Notes: generated by a model from the letters alone, not told the origin. 64,000 nt of DNA from Vibrio marisflavi CECT 7928 (GCF_921294215.1 NZ_CAKLDM010000003.1:62001-126000); one strand, 5' to 3'; counted from the stretch's first letter, positions 1 to 10,140 are shown. Numbers and translations are program-made.

Positions 1-271
1 CTCCTAACCACTCTTCGCCAAATACAATTGTAGCCTGAGCACCAGCGCTTGCCGCTCCTACAGTATGTGCAATCGTGTTTAAAGTTAGTATGGCTGCGAG
101 TGGCCGATCGATATCAGACTTGAGCCGAACGAGCTTTTTGGCAGAGCGATGCTCTTGCTGTCGCATTTGAGCAACATAGCCCGGAGTAATACTGAGTAAG
201 ACGGCTTCTAAAATAGAGCAGACGAACGAAACGCCAATAGCGATGGCAACAAAAATGGTAAGCAGTAACAT
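1..271 (-). CDS. CNNM/DUF21-domain membrane protein, 5' part only
   Basis: An open frame reads leftward from an ATG at 271 and leaves the window at base 1, so only the first 90 residues are present. The start MLLLTIFVAIAIGVSFVCSI is a hydrophobic segment, followed by a Glu-containing helix (ILEAVLLSITPGYV) and a basic stretch ending in LAAILTLNTIAHTVGAA. This is the N-terminal pattern of the CNNM (DUF21) transmembrane domain of the CorC/HlyC-like 'hemolysin' family, linked to Mg2+/Co2+ handling. CBS and CorC_HlyC domains, if present, lie outside the window. The family call is from pattern memory; the specific role is unknown. Confidence 0.75.
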   Translation of the reverse strand, partial: MLLLTIFVAIAIGVSFVCSILEAVLLSITPGYVAQMRQQEHRSAKKLVRLKSDIDRPLAAILTLNTIAHTVGAASAGAQATIVFGEEWLG

Positions 272-672
272 ATCAATCCCTTTGCTATGAAAATTGAGAG
301 TAACATGGCTGAGATCTTGCGCAATATGTTGCCTTAGAATTGACACAAAACATATGTCAAAAGCCCCAGTGAGGAATTATTAGTAAAACTGTTGAGGATT
401 TTATAAACAATATTGTTCACGGGCTATTTTGCCTTCCTGCTTTTTAGAATAATGACTACAGTTATACATGCAGTTGCGCATTGAGTTGCAGTGCGACATA
501 CCTCGCCAGCCCTTTACCTACGGTCAATTAGTGGCAAATTGTGAGTTAATACTCATATTATGGTTAAAAGTACGTCATTAAAGCTAAAGATTGGCGACAA
601 ACCTTTGCCAGACAGGGCATTTATGCTTTAGAGTGAGCTTGAATTCCGATAACACACGAGAAGGGAAACCTA
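272..672. other. Intergenic region between the CNNM gene and hupA
   Basis: About 400 bases separate the divergent CNNM gene and hupA, so promoters for both must lie here. A loose sigma70-like pair, TTGCCA near 605 and TTTAGA about 16 bases further on, could serve hupA, whose ribosome site is AGAAGGGA just before 673. I see no further gene, tRNA or clear terminator. Confidence 0.4.
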
Positions 673-945
673 ATGAACAAGACCCAATTAATCGACTTTA
701 TTGCTGAAAAAGCGGATCTGTCTAAAGCTCAAGCAAAATCTGCTCTTGAAGCAACTCTTGATGGCGTAACTGAAGCGCTTAAAGAGGGAGACCAGGTTCA
801 ACTAATTGGTTTTGGTACATTCAAAGTAAACCACCGCGCAGCCCGTACTGGCCGTAACCCTAAAACAGGTGCAGAAATCCAAATCGCGGCAGCGAATGTT
901 CCAGCATTTGCAGCAGGTAAAGCGCTGAAAGATTCTGTAAAGTAG
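673..945 (+). CDS. hupA: DNA-binding protein HU-alpha
   Basis: HU is a nucleoid-associated protein that binds and bends DNA without strong sequence specificity, as an alpha-alpha or alpha-beta dimer. The 90-residue product has the usual family length. It starts [20 protein letters not shown] and carries the DNA-gripping arm signature [18 protein letters not shown] at about residues 46-63. A strong ribosome site (AGAAGGGA) precedes the ATG. The next gene downstream is a DUF1481 lipoprotein, the same neighbour as in E. coli (yjaH), which supports hupA rather than hupB. Confidence 0.97.
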   Translation: MNKTQLIDFIAEKADLSKAQAKSALEATLDGVTEALKEGDQVQLIGFGTFKVNHRAARTGRNPKTGAEIQIAAANVPAFAAGKALKDSVK

Positions 946-954
946 ATTACACTT

Positions 955-979
955 CACCGAGGTAGCAAATATCTCGGTG
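955..979 (+). terminator. Hairpin after hupA (terminator or attenuator)
   Basis: CACCGAG (955-961) pairs perfectly with CTCGGTG (973-979) across an 11-base loop. A T-rich but interrupted run follows. It sits between the hupA stop and the next ATG at 992, so it probably reduces read-through from the abundant hupA message. Confidence 0.55.
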
Positions 980-991
980 TCTATTTATCTT

Positions 992-1678
992 ATGAAAAAG
1001 CTAATTCTACCTTTTTTAATTATCTCTTCTCTTGCAGGTTGCTCCTCGACAGCTGGTCTAGATAAAGCCACGCAGTATACTGGTGGTGAGATCTTGGGTG
1101 ATGCAACAAGTTTCTATTGGACGACAGAAACCATTGAAAACCCTGTTTCTGGTTCGGATTACGTCAATGACGGTAAATCTGGATGGTATAAAACTTACTA
1201 CAAGTGGAATGAAGGGAAGGTACAAGAGTTAATTAGAAAAGGTGAAACGCTCACTGACAAACAAGGCATGGTGCCGTTTAGTGTTGTGATCCGTTTTAAT
1301 GCGGACGGAGAGGCGATTTACCAACAATACCGTTTAGGTGGACATATACTGCCTCTAAATGAAAACCAGTTGGTTCGCTACTTGCAAGAAGCACAAACAG
1401 TGACAGCGGTTGTTAATCAGCAAAAGACTCAAGGTACGATCTTGCTTCAGGGGCTGTGGACTGGAAAAACGTTCAAGTCTTGTGATGGTAAGGTATACAA
1501 CAAAATTGAGTTTAATAAGACATTGCCAAAGTTTGTGGTAAATCGTCTTTCCTCTGTTGATAGCTACGTTGCTTTTCTCGGCAAGGTTTCCGGCAAGTCA
1601 GTAGAAGTTGATACACTGTTGATGATGGCAGACCAGAATCAGCAATGTATTGCTCGGCCAAGCTACATCAAAGAGTAA
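992..1678 (+). CDS. DUF1481 family lipoprotein (YjaH-like)
   Basis: This is a predicted outer-membrane or periplasmic lipoprotein of unknown function. Starting at ATG 992 gives 228 residues, with a type II signal peptide MKKLILPFLIISSLAGCSS and lipobox LAGC (lipidated Cys at about residue 17). A GTG at 977 is in frame but lies in the right arm of the preceding hairpin, so I prefer 992. The rest is soluble, with aromatic-rich segments (GWYKTYYKWNEGK) and two late cysteines (KSCDGK, QQCIAR). Lying directly after hupA matches E. coli yjaH. The biochemical role is not known. Confidence 0.8.
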   Translation: MKKLILPFLIISSLAGCSSTAGLDKATQYTGGEILGDATSFYWTTETIENPVSGSDYVNDGKSGWYKTYYKWNEGKVQELIRKGETLTDKQGMVPFSVVIRFNADGEAIYQQYRLGGHILPLNENQLVRYLQEAQTVTAVVNQQKTQGTILLQGLWTGKTFKSCDGKVYNKIEFNKTLPKFVVNRLSSVDSYVAFLGKVSGKSVEVDTLLMMADQNQQCIARPSYIKE

Positions 1679-1699
1679 TTTGATTTATCCAGATGTAAA

Positions 1700-1724
1700 A
1701 AAGGCGCTCAAGTTGAGCGCCTTT
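1700..1724. terminator. Bidirectional terminator between the DUF1481 gene and purD
   Basis: AAAGGCGCTCAA (1700-1711) and TTGAGCGCCTTT (1713-1724) form a near-perfect palindrome flanked by A and T tracts. It can stop both convergent transcripts, from the lipoprotein gene on the left and purD on the right. Confidence 0.85.
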
Positions 1725-1729
1725 CTCGT

Positions 1730-3019
1730 TTATGATTCTTGCTCTCGAGCGATAGCACGGTAGCCGATATCATTGCGATGGAACATGCCATCCCAATCAA
1801 TTTGTTTCGCAAGCTGGTACGCTTGAGCTTGGGCTTCTGAGACTGAGTTGCCCAGAGCTGTAGCGCAAAGAACGCGACCTCCGTTAGTCACAACCTGTCC
1901 ATCTTTGTCGGTAGTACCCGCGTGGAAAACTTTTTCGCCAGCAACTTCTTGGCTAGGAAGCCCAGAGATTACATCCCCTTTGCTGTACGATGCAGGATAA
2001 CCGCCCGCAGCAAGTACGATGCCGATAGATGCGCGTGAATCCCATTTAGACTCAGCTTGGTCAAGCTTGCCTTCGATAGCAGTGAGGCACAGTTCAACAA
2101 GATCAGATTGCATGCGCATCATGATTGGTTGAGTTTCTGGATCGCCAAAGCGGCAGTTGTACTCAATGACTTTAGGGTTACCTTCGCCATCTATCATTAA
2201 GCCAGCGTACAAGAAGCCCGTGTATGGGTGGCCTTCTTTCGCCATGCCTTCTACAGTTGGGTAGATCACTTGCTGCATAATTCGATCGTACACGTCAGAA
2301 GTGACAACAGGAGCAGGCGAGTAAGCACCCATACCACCAGTATTCGGACCTGTGTCTTTATCGCCAACACGCTTGTGATCTTGGCTGGTTGCCATTGGTA
2401 GAACATTCTTGCCATCTACCATTACGATAAAGCTTGCTTCTTCACCCTCTAGGAATTCTTCGATAACTACTCGACTACCAGCGTCACCAAAGGCATTGCC
2501 AGCAAGCATATCTTTGATTGCATCTTCCGCTTCTTCTAGTGTCATCGCAACGATCACACCTTTACCAGCCGCAAGACCATCAGCTTTTACTACAATAGGC
2601 GCGCCTTGTTCACGAACGTAAGCCAACGCAGGCTCAATCTCAGTGAAGTTTGCGTAAGCCGCTGTTGGGATATCGTGGCGAGCCAAGAAATCTTTGGTAA
2701 ATGCTTTAGAACCTTCAAGCTGAGCCGCGCCTTCAGTGGGGCCAAAGATTGGCAAACCAGCTTTTTGGAAAGCATCGACAACACCGATAACAAGTGGAGC
2801 TTCTGGGCCGACAATAGTCAGCTCGATAGAGTTATCTTGAGCAAATTTGACTAAGCCTTGGATATCTTCAACGTCGATCTGAACATTTTTAAGTTTTGGC
2901 TCTAGTGCAGTACCAGCATTACCCGGTGCAACAAAGACTGTTTCTACATTTGGATTTTGTGCTGCTTTCCAGCCTAATGCGTGCTCACGGCCGCCTGAGC
3001 CAATTACAAGAACATTCAT
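1730..3019 (-). CDS. purD: Phosphoribosylamine-glycine ligase
   Basis: PurD catalyses ATP-dependent ligation of glycine to 5-phosphoribosylamine, giving GAR, the second step of de novo purine synthesis. The ATG at 3019 (MNVLVIGSGGREHALGWK) gives 429 residues, the E. coli length; an in-frame start five codons upstream would extend it needlessly. The ATP-grasp core is visible: KADGLAAGKGVIVA at about 148-161, EFLEGEEASF, and DHKRVGDKDTGPNTGGMGAY with the substrate loop. It lies 55 bases downstream of purH on the same strand and ends at the bidirectional terminator. Confidence 0.97.
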   Translation of the reverse strand: MNVLVIGSGGREHALGWKAAQNPNVETVFVAPGNAGTALEPKLKNVQIDVEDIQGLVKFAQDNSIELTIVGPEAPLVIGVVDAFQKAGLPIFGPTEGAAQLEGSKAFTKDFLARHDIPTAAYANFTEIEPALAYVREQGAPIVVKADGLAAGKGVIVAMTLEEAEDAIKDMLAGNAFGDAGSRVVIEEFLEGEEASFIVMVDGKNVLPMATSQDHKRVGDKDTGPNTGGMGAYSPAPVVTSDVYDRIMQQVIYPTVEGMAKEGHPYTGFLYAGLMIDGEGNPKVIEYNCRFGDPETQPIMMRMQSDLVELCLTAIEGKLDQAESKWDSRASIGIVLAAGGYPASYSKGDVISGLPSQEVAGEKVFHAGTTDKDGQVVTNGGRVLCATALGNSVSEAQAQAYQLAKQIDWDGMFHRNDIGYRAIAREQES

Positions 3020-3074
3020 TGTATGTATCCTCAAAATATGTGAAACGAGGCGCTAGAGAGCGCCTCAGTAGTAA

Positions 3075-4667
3075 TTAGTGACGGAAGTGGCGCATACCAG
3101 TGAAGATCATCGCCATACCGTGCTCGTCTGCAGCTTGAATTACTTCTTCATCGCGCATTGAGCCGCCGGGTTGGATAACACATTTGATACCCGCTTCTGC
3201 AGCAGCGTCAATGCCATCGCGGAACGGGAAGAATGCGTCAGATGCCATTACACTACCAGCAACTTCTAGGTTCTCGTCGGCGGCTTTAATACCCGCAATT
3301 TTAGCAGAGTAAACTCGGCTCATTTGACCAGCACCCACACCAATAGTCATATCGCCTTTTGCGTATACGATAGCGTTAGATTTCACGTACTTCGCCACTT
3401 TCCAGCAGAATAGAGCGTCTTTCAATTCTTCATCTGTTGGTTGACGTTTAGATACTACTTTCAAGTCGTCTAGAGAAACCATACCTTGATCGCGATCTTG
3501 TACAAGCAGGCCGCCGTTAACGCGTTTTACATCAAAGCCAGTTGTCTTCGTTGACCATTCACCACACTCCAACAAACGAACATTTTTCTTCGCTGAAACG
3601 ACTTCGATTGCTTCCGCTGATACTTTAGGTGCAATGATAACTTCAACAAATTGACGTTCAACGATAGCAGCTGCTGTTTCAGCGTCTAGCTCGTGGTTGA
3701 AAGCGATGATACCGCCAAAGGCTGATGTTGGATCGGTTTGGTAAGCACGGTTGTACGCTTCTAGAATGTTTTCACCTAGAGCAACACCACAAGGGTTTGC
3801 GTGTTTAACGATCACACAAGCAGGCTCAGCAAATTCTTTCACACACTCAAGTGCCGCGTCAGTGTCTGCGATGTTGTTATAAGATAGAGCTTTACCCTGA
3901 ATTTGACGAGCAGTAGAGACTGATGCTTCTTCTGGGTTTGCTTCTACGTAGAAAGCTGCATCTTGGTGGCTGTTTTCGCCATAACGCATGTCTTGTTTTT
4001 TAACAAACTGTTGGTTGAACGTACGTGGGAATTTAGATTCCGCATCACCTTCTTTATTTTCACCATAAGAAGGAACCATAGTGCCGAAGTAGTTGGCAAT
4101 CATGCCGTCGTAAGATGCAGTGTGCTCAAATGCTGCGATTGCTAAATCAAAGCGAGTTTCAAGAGTTAAAGACTTCTCGTTTGCGTCCATCTCAGCAACA
4201 ACACGGTCGTAGTCGTGTGCGTTAACAACGATAGTGACATCTTTATGATTTTTTGCTGCAGAGCGAACCATAGTTGGGCCACCGATATCGATGTTTTCTA
4301 CTGCGTCTTCTAAAGTACAGCCTTCTTTTGCGACAGTTTCAGCAAACGGATATAGGTTCACAACAACCATATCAATTGGGTTGATACCGTGAGTTTCCAT
4401 TACCGCATCATCTTGACCGCGGCGACCAAGTACACCGCCATGTACTTTAGGATGCAGAGTTTTTACTCGGCCATCCATCATCTCAGGAAAGCCTGTATAA
4501 TCTGAAACTTCAGTCACTGCTAAGCCACTGTCGGCTAACAGGCGAGCGGTTCCACCAGTCGATAAAATGTCGACGCCACGGTCGGAAAGCGCTTTCGCGA
4601 ACTCCACAATGCCAGTTTTGTCTGATACGCTGATGAGTGCGCGGCGAATAGGACGAGCGTTATTCAT
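3075..4667 (-). CDS. purH: Bifunctional AICAR formyltransferase/IMP cyclohydrolase
   Basis: PurH performs the last two steps of IMP synthesis. The 530-residue product has the usual length. The N-terminal MGS-like cyclohydrolase domain shows [18 protein letters not shown] and [10 protein letters not shown]. The transformylase domain carries the catalytic [11 protein letters not shown] motif (about residues 288-298) and ends [20 protein letters not shown]. It is the first gene of the purHD operon. Its leader of roughly 150 bases follows a candidate promoter and PurR operator near 4829-4873. Confidence 0.97.
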   Translation of the reverse strand: MNNARPIRRALISVSDKTGIVEFAKALSDRGVDILSTGGTARLLADSGLAVTEVSDYTGFPEMMDGRVKTLHPKVHGGVLGRRGQDDAVMETHGINPIDMVVVNLYPFAETVAKEGCTLEDAVENIDIGGPTMVRSAAKNHKDVTIVVNAHDYDRVVAEMDANEKSLTLETRFDLAIAAFEHTASYDGMIANYFGTMVPSYGENKEGDAESKFPRTFNQQFVKKQDMRYGENSHQDAAFYVEANPEEASVSTARQIQGKALSYNNIADTDAALECVKEFAEPACVIVKHANPCGVALGENILEAYNRAYQTDPTSAFGGIIAFNHELDAETAAAIVERQFVEVIIAPKVSAEAIEVVSAKKNVRLLECGEWSTKTTGFDVKRVNGGLLVQDRDQGMVSLDDLKVVSKRQPTDEELKDALFCWKVAKYVKSNAIVYAKGDMTIGVGAGQMSRVYSAKIAGIKAADENLEVAGSVMASDAFFPFRDGIDAAAEAGIKCVIQPGGSMRDEEVIQAADEHGMAMIFTGMRHFRH

Positions 4668-4828
4668 GCTACCTTCTTCCTCAAATTCACGGGGTTATAC
4701 AGTTTTAAGGTGTTTGCCAAAATGGAGAATGTTGTGCTTCAGTCATTGTCTAAAGCTTGTTTCTCTACTTTGGTAAAGACCTTGCCTATATTCAGGAGGT
4801 TATCAATACCTCTAAATCGACGGCGCAC

Positions 4829-4873
4829 ATTCTAACGAATTTATTCCTAAAAAGCTCGCGCAATCGTTTGGCA
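4829..4873 (-). promoter_or_regulatory. Candidate purHD promoter with PurR operator
   Basis: The 16-mer GCGCAATCGTTTGGCA (4858-4873) agrees with the PurR consensus ACGCAAACGTTTGCGT at 11 of 16 positions, including the CGCAA and CGTTTG cores. On the minus strand a -10-like TAGAAT lies at 4829-4834, placing the operator over the -35 region, a normal position for repression. No good -35 hexamer at 17 bases is visible. The site lies between purH and the oppositely oriented zntR. Inferred, not proven. Confidence 0.5.
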
Positions 4874-4939
4874 TGGCGAAAAAATGACAAAATAGCGGCT
4901 ATTTGGATAGAAATATCAGTATTAAAAGGTAGGGAAGTT

Positions 4940-5350
4940 ATGTTTCAGATCGGTGAATTAGCAAAAAGATGTCGAGTTAGCTCCGATACTCTCAGGTTCT
5001 ACGAAAAGAATCGGTTAATTTCGCCTGCTGGGCGCAGTGAATCTGGCTATCGTTTATATAACGAAGAAAACCAAAAGCAGGTGAATTTCATATTGAAGGC
5101 TAAGCAGTTGGGCCTCAGTTTGGAAGAAATTCGTGAGTTGCTAGAAATTAAGTTGGAAGCGACAGTAAGAAGCTGTGCAGAAGTGAAGGCTGTTACTTCT
5201 AGCAAGCTTGATGTCATTGATCAAAAAATCGAAGAGCTCACCAAAATACGTGTAGCGCTAAAGAAAATTAACGATGCGTGCTGTGGTCATTCAGATGATA
5301 GTGCTGCTCATTGCTCTATCTTAGCAGCACTGAACGAGCCTGAAAGCTAA
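4940..5350 (+). CDS. zntR: Zn(II)-responsive transcriptional activator
   Basis: ZntR is a MerR-family activator that twists the zntA promoter when it binds zinc. The ATG at 4940, preceded by AGGGAAG, gives 136 residues (E. coli has 141). The MerR helix-turn-helix opens the protein (MFQIGELAKRCRVSSDTLRF). The metal-site residues match ZntR: Cys79, the Cys114-Cys115 pair, and His/Cys in the tail CCGHSDDSAAHC. Cys79 and the CC pair distinguish it from CueR. No zntA exporter gene is adjacent, so it acts in trans. The long upstream in-frame extension has no ribosome site and is ignored. Confidence 0.9.
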   Translation: MFQIGELAKRCRVSSDTLRFYEKNRLISPAGRSESGYRLYNEENQKQVNFILKAKQLGLSLEEIRELLEIKLEATVRSCAEVKAVTSSKLDVIDQKIEELTKIRVALKKINDACCGHSDDSAAHCSILAALNEPES

Positions 5351-5362
5351 GCTGCAGGCTCG
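5335..5362. terminator. Hairpin overlapping the zntR stop
   Basis: CGAGCCTG (5335-5342) pairs with CAGGCTCG (5355-5362), with an inner AGCT/AGCT extension. It lies between the convergent zntR and chemoreceptor genes. The T tract on either side is poor, so termination strength is uncertain. Confidence 0.4.
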
Positions 5363-5374
5363 CTCATATTGTTG

Positions 5375-7015
5375 TTACACCTTAAACATTCTCAAGTTGT
5401 TTTGTAGCTGCTGACCACTTTCCATCATGTTTCTACTCGCTTGAGCTATCATCTCTGCTTGAGAAGTCGTCTGTACACTGTGATCGGCGATGTTGGTCAA
5501 GTTTTGGCTAATTTCGTCTGTCGCGAGCGTTTGTTGCGAGCTTGCTTCAGCGATTTGCTCATTGAGAGACAAGATGATGTTTACTTGCTCTTCAATCGAA
5601 CCTAGCGCTTCTTTCGCCATCGCTGCTTGTTCTTGAGTTTGCGCTGATTGAACTTGCGTTTGTGCCATGGACTCTGTTACTTCTTTTGCTCTGCCTTGCA
5701 AACTAGAAACAATCTGCTCAATTTCGTCGGTACTTGATTGAGTTCGTGTGGCAAGTGTACGAACTTCATCTGCAACAACCGCAAAACCTCGTCCTTGTTC
5801 ACCCGCGCGCGCAGCCTCAATGGCCGCGTTAAGTGCCAACAGGTTAGTTTGCTCTGCAATACCACGAATCACATCCAAGACGGTGCCGACATCCTCTGAG
5901 TCTTGGGCTAATTTGTGTGTATTGGTTTCGGTTTGGCTAAGTAAGTCAGACAGAGAATCTATTTGATCAGTTGCTTGGTCTATAACACTGGAACCTTGAG
6001 AGCTTTTATCACTGGCTTCTTGAGCTGCGGTTGCGGCATTTTGCGCAGCATTGGCAACCTCTTGGTTACTCGCATGTAACTCATTCATTGCTGAGGCTAC
6101 GGTATCGACTGCTTGTTGCTGCTGATTAGCTTTAGATGAACTATCTTGAGCGACATCGTTAAGGTCGACAGCGGAAGAAGTAATGCCTTCACCCACAGGT
6201 GTCATATCTTGCACTATGGAGCGAATTTTTTGGGTAAACATGTTAAATGACACTGCAATCTGCGCTAATTCATCTTTGCCTGATTCTGGTAGCTTACGCG
6301 TAAGATCTCCATCACCGCTGGCAATTTCATTCAACGCATCCAGTGTCTCTTTACATGGGTTGCTGATACTGCGGCTTATCCATATGGCGAGAGCGATTGC
6401 GACTATTAATGATAGAGCTAAAGCAACAAGGACAAGCTTAACTCGCTCCCAAACAATCGCATCGACGTCATCAACATACACGCCACTACCAACAATCCAA
6501 CCCCATGGTTTAAACAACTTAACAAAAGATATTTTTTCTACGTCGACATCAGAACCTGGCTTAGGCCACATATAACTGACAAAGCCTTCACCGCTTTTTC
6601 TAGTTGCATCGACAAACTCTACAAACAGTTTTTTACCTGTTGGGTCTTTGACATTAGCTAGATCTTTACCGTTCAGAGCCGGTTTGATTGGGTGCATAAT
6701 CATCGAAGGCTTGGTATCGTTAATCCAAAAATAATCTTTTGACTCATACCTAAGCTGCTCAATCGCTTTGCGCGCCGCTTCTTTGGCTTCGGCTTCAGGC
6801 AATACGCCGCTGGTTTGTAGCTTATGGTAATGATCGATCAAGCTATACACGGTCTCAACAAGGTGGCGTGTTTTGGTTTGCTTGGCTGACATTAAGTCTG
6901 ATTCGTATTGGTTAATTACATAACCAAGCGGAATCATCATGACAATCATCAGCACCACTATCATTAAAATAAGGCGCTTTTGAATCGTAAACGAGCGAAG
7001 AGCTAGAGAGTCCAT
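5375..7015 (-). CDS. Methyl-accepting chemotaxis protein with periplasmic single Cache domain
   Basis: This transmembrane chemoreceptor senses a small molecule in the periplasm and controls CheA. The 546 residues run TM1 (about 14-32), an sCache_2-like periplasmic domain (about 35-185; [15 protein letters not shown] and [18 protein letters not shown] are characteristic), TM2 (about 192-212), HAMP, then a long coiled-coil signalling domain. The hairpin tip [20 protein letters not shown] lies at about 383-402, followed by [25 protein letters not shown] six bases before the ATG supports the start. No CheW-binding tail pentapeptide is seen. The ligand is unknown; related sCache receptors often bind small carboxylates. 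Confidence 0.93.
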   Translation of the reverse strand: MDSLALRSFTIQKRLILMIVVLMIVMMIPLGYVINQYESDLMSAKQTKTRHLVETVYSLIDHYHKLQTSGVLPEAEAKEAARKAIEQLRYESKDYFWINDTKPSMIMHPIKPALNGKDLANVKDPTGKKLFVEFVDATRKSGEGFVSYMWPKPGSDVDVEKISFVKLFKPWGWIVGSGVYVDDVDAIVWERVKLVLVALALSLIVAIALAIWISRSISNPCKETLDALNEIASGDGDLTRKLPESGKDELAQIAVSFNMFTQKIRSIVQDMTPVGEGITSSAVDLNDVAQDSSSKANQQQQAVDTVASAMNELHASNQEVANAAQNAATAAQEASDKSSQGSSVIDQATDQIDSLSDLLSQTETNTHKLAQDSEDVGTVLDVIRGIAEQTNLLALNAAIEAARAGEQGRGFAVVADEVRTLATRTQSSTDEIEQIVSSLQGRAKEVTESMAQTQVQSAQTQEQAAMAKEALGSIEEQVNIILSLNEQIAEASSQQTLATDEISQNLTNIADHSVQTTSQAEMIAQASRNMMESGQQLQNNLRMFKV

Positions 7016-7242
7016 ATTATGCTTCCTTGCTTATTGTTTCTGCTAGCTAGCCATTGAGGTTGTTTTTGTTATTGATAGTAATAACTGTAGTCAAGGCTAT
7101 TAGTTAAGGGTAGTCAAAAGTATCCAATCAAAACTAATGCTGGGGCTAAGTCTGTAAAATGAGACACACGCTCTAGTTTTTAGGTTGTATTTGCAAATTC
7201 CATTTTCAATATAACAATGCCGATTCCATTACTTACGACTGT

Positions 7243-8802
7243 CTATCGCTTAGGTGGCTTATATCCCATCCTCAAACCACCCCAATGCCGACCTTTAACG
7301 TATATAGGAACCGATATGTCATGCATGATCTCACCAGTATCGCGTTTATAAGTTTGTAGCAGCATAGTTTTAGTGTGTTCACCACAGCGTAATCCGACAC
7401 GGTCCCCAAAAATACGTTTGGTTCTATTGCTCAGCATATCTATGCTGTCGTCGCCGGTTAGAGGCTTGCAGAACTGATCATTATGGGTTGGAACGTAGCC
7501 TTTGTCGTCCGTTGCAATTGCATACACGATGTCATCTAATTCTTTTACTACAGGCTCTTGTAATGGAGGGAGAAGAGAGTCACAGTACTTATCAAACTTG
7601 GTGTTGTATTTGGGTGGATTCGAGCTGCCAAAAGGTTCATGTCTGCGGTCAAACAGTGCTTGCTCAGAGATTTTGCCTGCTGAGATATCGCGCTCAAAAC
7701 ATTCGCCGATCTTCGCAGCAAGATCTGAAGCAAGTTTATAGAATGGCCAGTGAATGCTTTTGTTGTAGTGTTCGACCAATACACCGTTTACATGTTCGGC
7801 GATCTCCATCAGTTTTTCGCCTTCTTTCTGCAGCTTAGACAGCTCAGCATCAGAGCCTTCGAGCTCAAGGTTTACTTTTTCAATCGACTTCCCTATCTGA
7901 ATCAAACCGTGCTCATTGGCTTCTATTCCATGAGTAATTTCTGATACTTGATGCTCAACACCTTGAGCCTGAGATGCGATAGTTTTTAGTTGTTCTCCAA
8001 CACTTTCGATATCTACTGCACCTTTTTCTACTTTTGTGGAGAGCTCTTGAATCGTCTTAATGACCTCGCGAGTTTCGTTGAATATCTCTTGCACGATATG
8101 GGCAACTTCATCGGTACTTTGTGAAGTACGTTCCGCAAGTCCTCTTACTTCATCAGCTACAACCGCAAACCCACGGCCAAACTCGCCAGCTCTTGCCGCT
8201 TCAATAGCTGCGTTTAACGCGAGTAAGTTCGTTTGAGAGGCAATATCTTCGATCACTTGAACGACACTTTTGATGCGATTGACCTGAGCGTCTAAATTGT
8301 CGAGTTGCTCAACAGAAGCGGTCGTTTGTACTGTAATTTCTTGCATACCTTCGATGGCAGCGCCTAACTGCGTCATACCTAGTGTGCCGACTTTGTGCAT
8401 TTCTTTTGCTGCATCTAACGCATGTTGAGCAGAGGTGGCGGTATTTGTGAGAGTTTCAGTAATGTCTTTTGAGGTTTCAGCTATGTGATGGACAGAAGAA
8501 ACTTGGTTGCTGGTCTGCACTTTAAGCTGATCAATCGCGAAAGAAACTTCTGCGGTGCTAACGGCATTAACTGTAAGTTCATTCTCTATGTGTGAAGCTA
8601 TTTGGCTATCAGCACTTTTATCTACGTCAGTGTTGTCAGAGTCTGCCTTTTTATTCGTTTTTAACGCACTTACCAATAGCGAGAGTACACCTGCTACAAC
8701 CACTATAGCAGTGGGCCCTAAGCCATAAAAAAACATACATAAAATAGCAGCAAGAAGCCAAACTAGCCCTTCAATCCATTTTTCTCGAAGAGATATGTTC
8801 AT
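7243..8802 (-). CDS. Methyl-accepting chemotaxis protein with C-terminal sensor-like domain
   Basis: The ATG at 8802 has GGGAGC at proper spacing, giving 519 residues; the TTG at 8814 overlaps that site and is rejected. Two short hydrophobic helices (about residues 12-48) anchor the protein with almost no periplasmic loop. The signalling hairpin tip ([20 protein letters not shown]) lies at about 182-201, [20 protein letters not shown] just after. After the MCP domain, residues about 350-519 form a separate globular region with [14 protein letters not shown] and [13 protein letters not shown], a C-terminal module I recall from other proteobacterial MCPs. Sensing is therefore probably cytoplasmic. 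The module contains four cysteines. Confidence 0.88.
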   Translation of the reverse strand: MNISLREKWIEGLVWLLAAILCMFFYGLGPTAIVVVAGVLSLLVSALKTNKKADSDNTDVDKSADSQIASHIENELTVNAVSTAEVSFAIDQLKVQTSNQVSSVHHIAETSKDITETLTNTATSAQHALDAAKEMHKVGTLGMTQLGAAIEGMQEITVQTTASVEQLDNLDAQVNRIKSVVQVIEDIASQTNLLALNAAIEAARAGEFGRGFAVVADEVRGLAERTSQSTDEVAHIVQEIFNETREVIKTIQELSTKVEKGAVDIESVGEQLKTIASQAQGVEHQVSEITHGIEANEHGLIQIGKSIEKVNLELEGSDAELSKLQKEGEKLMEIAEHVNGVLVEHYNKSIHWPFYKLASDLAAKIGECFERDISAGKISEQALFDRRHEPFGSSNPPKYNTKFDKYCDSLLPPLQEPVVKELDDIVYAIATDDKGYVPTHNDQFCKPLTGDDSIDMLSNRTKRIFGDRVGLRCGEHTKTMLLQTYKRDTGEIMHDISVPIYVKGRHWGGLRMGYKPPKR

Positions 8803-9090
8803 CTTTGCTCCCAAATGTTACGAAACTAATAAAACTATAGCTTCAACTTCTCAATTCGATCGAGATATTTAGAGTTTTTTGTCAATAGCTATGAATGGCT
8901 GTGAAAAGTATGTTGTTTGGTTGTTGCATTATTTGAGTGTGAAAGGTACTTGAAACAGAAGATATTTCAGAGTTATGTCAACTATAGTGGATGAGAAAGA
9001 GTTGGCATTGATGTTTAAACTTTGCTCGTTTAGCATTCGCTCCGGCCGATTTATCTAATCGGAGACTGTAAAAATAAAAGAGTGCTGAAA

Positions 9091-10056
9091 ATGAAAGCGT
9101 TTAATATAAAATCTGTAGCAATGGTATTGGGGGCTCTTTTAAGCTGCCAAGTGATGGCAGAGACAAATCCGCCAGTAGACACGGCCTCTACTCCTACACC
9201 GGTCAAAGCTGACCAATCAAACCAAGCTGAGAAGGACAACAGCTTTGTCTCAAATATGTTGACTGATATTGCCCCTGACTCAGACTCGATTCTTGAGAGA
9301 AAAATCCTTCAGGAAGAAAAGATAAGTGATATACCAGCCGGTATTAGTTTTTACCAACCGACTTACGTATTGCCTTACTACTACACGGGTAGCCCTGACC
9401 AAGAAGTTTATAACGGCCAGACTCCAGATGACCAAGAGGTAATGAACTCCGAGTTCAAGACCCAGTTCAGCTTTAGAATGCCTCTTTGGAAGGATATGCT
9501 TGGCAATCCTAACTACAGCCTGAATGCAGGTTACACCCAGTTAATGTATTGGCAATTTTATGCAAAATCCCAGTACTTCCGGGAAACGAACTACATGCCA
9601 GAGGTGTTTTTCTCAGATCATTTCCATAAGAACTGGCGTATAAACTATGGTGTTGTGCATCAGTCAAACGGTCGTGGCGGAGAATATGAGCGTAGCTGGA
9701 ACCGAGTGTATGCAAACTTAGAAACCTCAGGTAACCATTGGCTACTGAGTGTGAAGCCATGGATGCTGATCTTTAAGCCCGAGTCTAGTGACCTACATAA
9801 CCCGGACATCGCTCATTACTTAGGTCACGAGAAAATTCGTTATGAGTATGAGTTTGATAACAAAATGACGACTTCTGTGGCATTGACTAACATTGAGAGT
9901 GGCATGAAACGTGGCGCTGTTGAAGTTGACTATACGATCCCACTACTTAGTAATATGAGCATGATGCTGCAATACTTTAACGGTTATGGACAAAGCCTCA
10001 TCGAGTACAACCACCGAACCCAGAGTGTAGGTATAGGCTTCTCTTTAGCAACGTAA
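9091..10056 (+). CDS. pldA: Outer-membrane phospholipase A
   Basis: OMPLA is an outer-membrane beta-barrel that hydrolyses phospholipids at the outer leaflet when membrane asymmetry is lost, acting as a Ca2+-dependent dimer. From ATG 9091 the product has 321 residues with a signal peptide (MKAFNIKSVAMVLGALLSCQ, cleavage near MA-ET). The catalytic region VHQSNGRGGEYERSWNRVY matches the family signature with active-site His, Ser and Asn. Alternating aromatic strands follow to a C-terminal GFSLAT. The acidic N-terminal insert before the barrel (about 25-75) is longer than in enterobacterial PldA. It is monocistronic and ends in a strong terminator. Confidence 0.93.
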   Translation: MKAFNIKSVAMVLGALLSCQVMAETNPPVDTASTPTPVKADQSNQAEKDNSFVSNMLTDIAPDSDSILERKILQEEKISDIPAGISFYQPTYVLPYYYTGSPDQEVYNGQTPDDQEVMNSEFKTQFSFRMPLWKDMLGNPNYSLNAGYTQLMYWQFYAKSQYFRETNYMPEVFFSDHFHKNWRINYGVVHQSNGRGGEYERSWNRVYANLETSGNHWLLSVKPWMLIFKPESSDLHNPDIAHYLGHEKIRYEYEFDNKMTTSVALTNIESGMKRGAVEVDYTIPLLSNMSMMLQYFNGYGQSLIEYNHRTQSVGIGFSLAT

Positions 10057-10068
10057 GCAATGGTTTTT

Positions 10069-10094
10069 AAGGCTCCTAACTAGGAGCCTTTTTT
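10069..10094 (+). terminator. Intrinsic terminator of pldA
   Basis: AAGGCTCCTA (10069-10078) and TAGGAGCCTT (10081-10090) form a perfect stem with a tight loop, followed by TTTT. Confidence 0.88.
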
Positions 10095-10140
10095 GTACCT
10101 TCCTGAAGTCAGGAAGTTGCAGAGGAGCGATAAAAAGTAG

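Noticed and set aside
4757..4939. 61-codon N-terminal extension of zntR
   Set aside because: It crosses the candidate purH promoter; the MerR domain begins at ATG 4940, which has AGGGAAG.
5375..8802. Two adjacent chemoreceptors as a chemotaxis island
   Set aside because: No che, aer or flagellar genes are nearby; scattered MCP genes are normal in vibrios.
9034..9064. Hairpin-like CCGATT/AATCGG before pldA
   Set aside because: The stem is only six pairs with no T run and no evident regulator motif.
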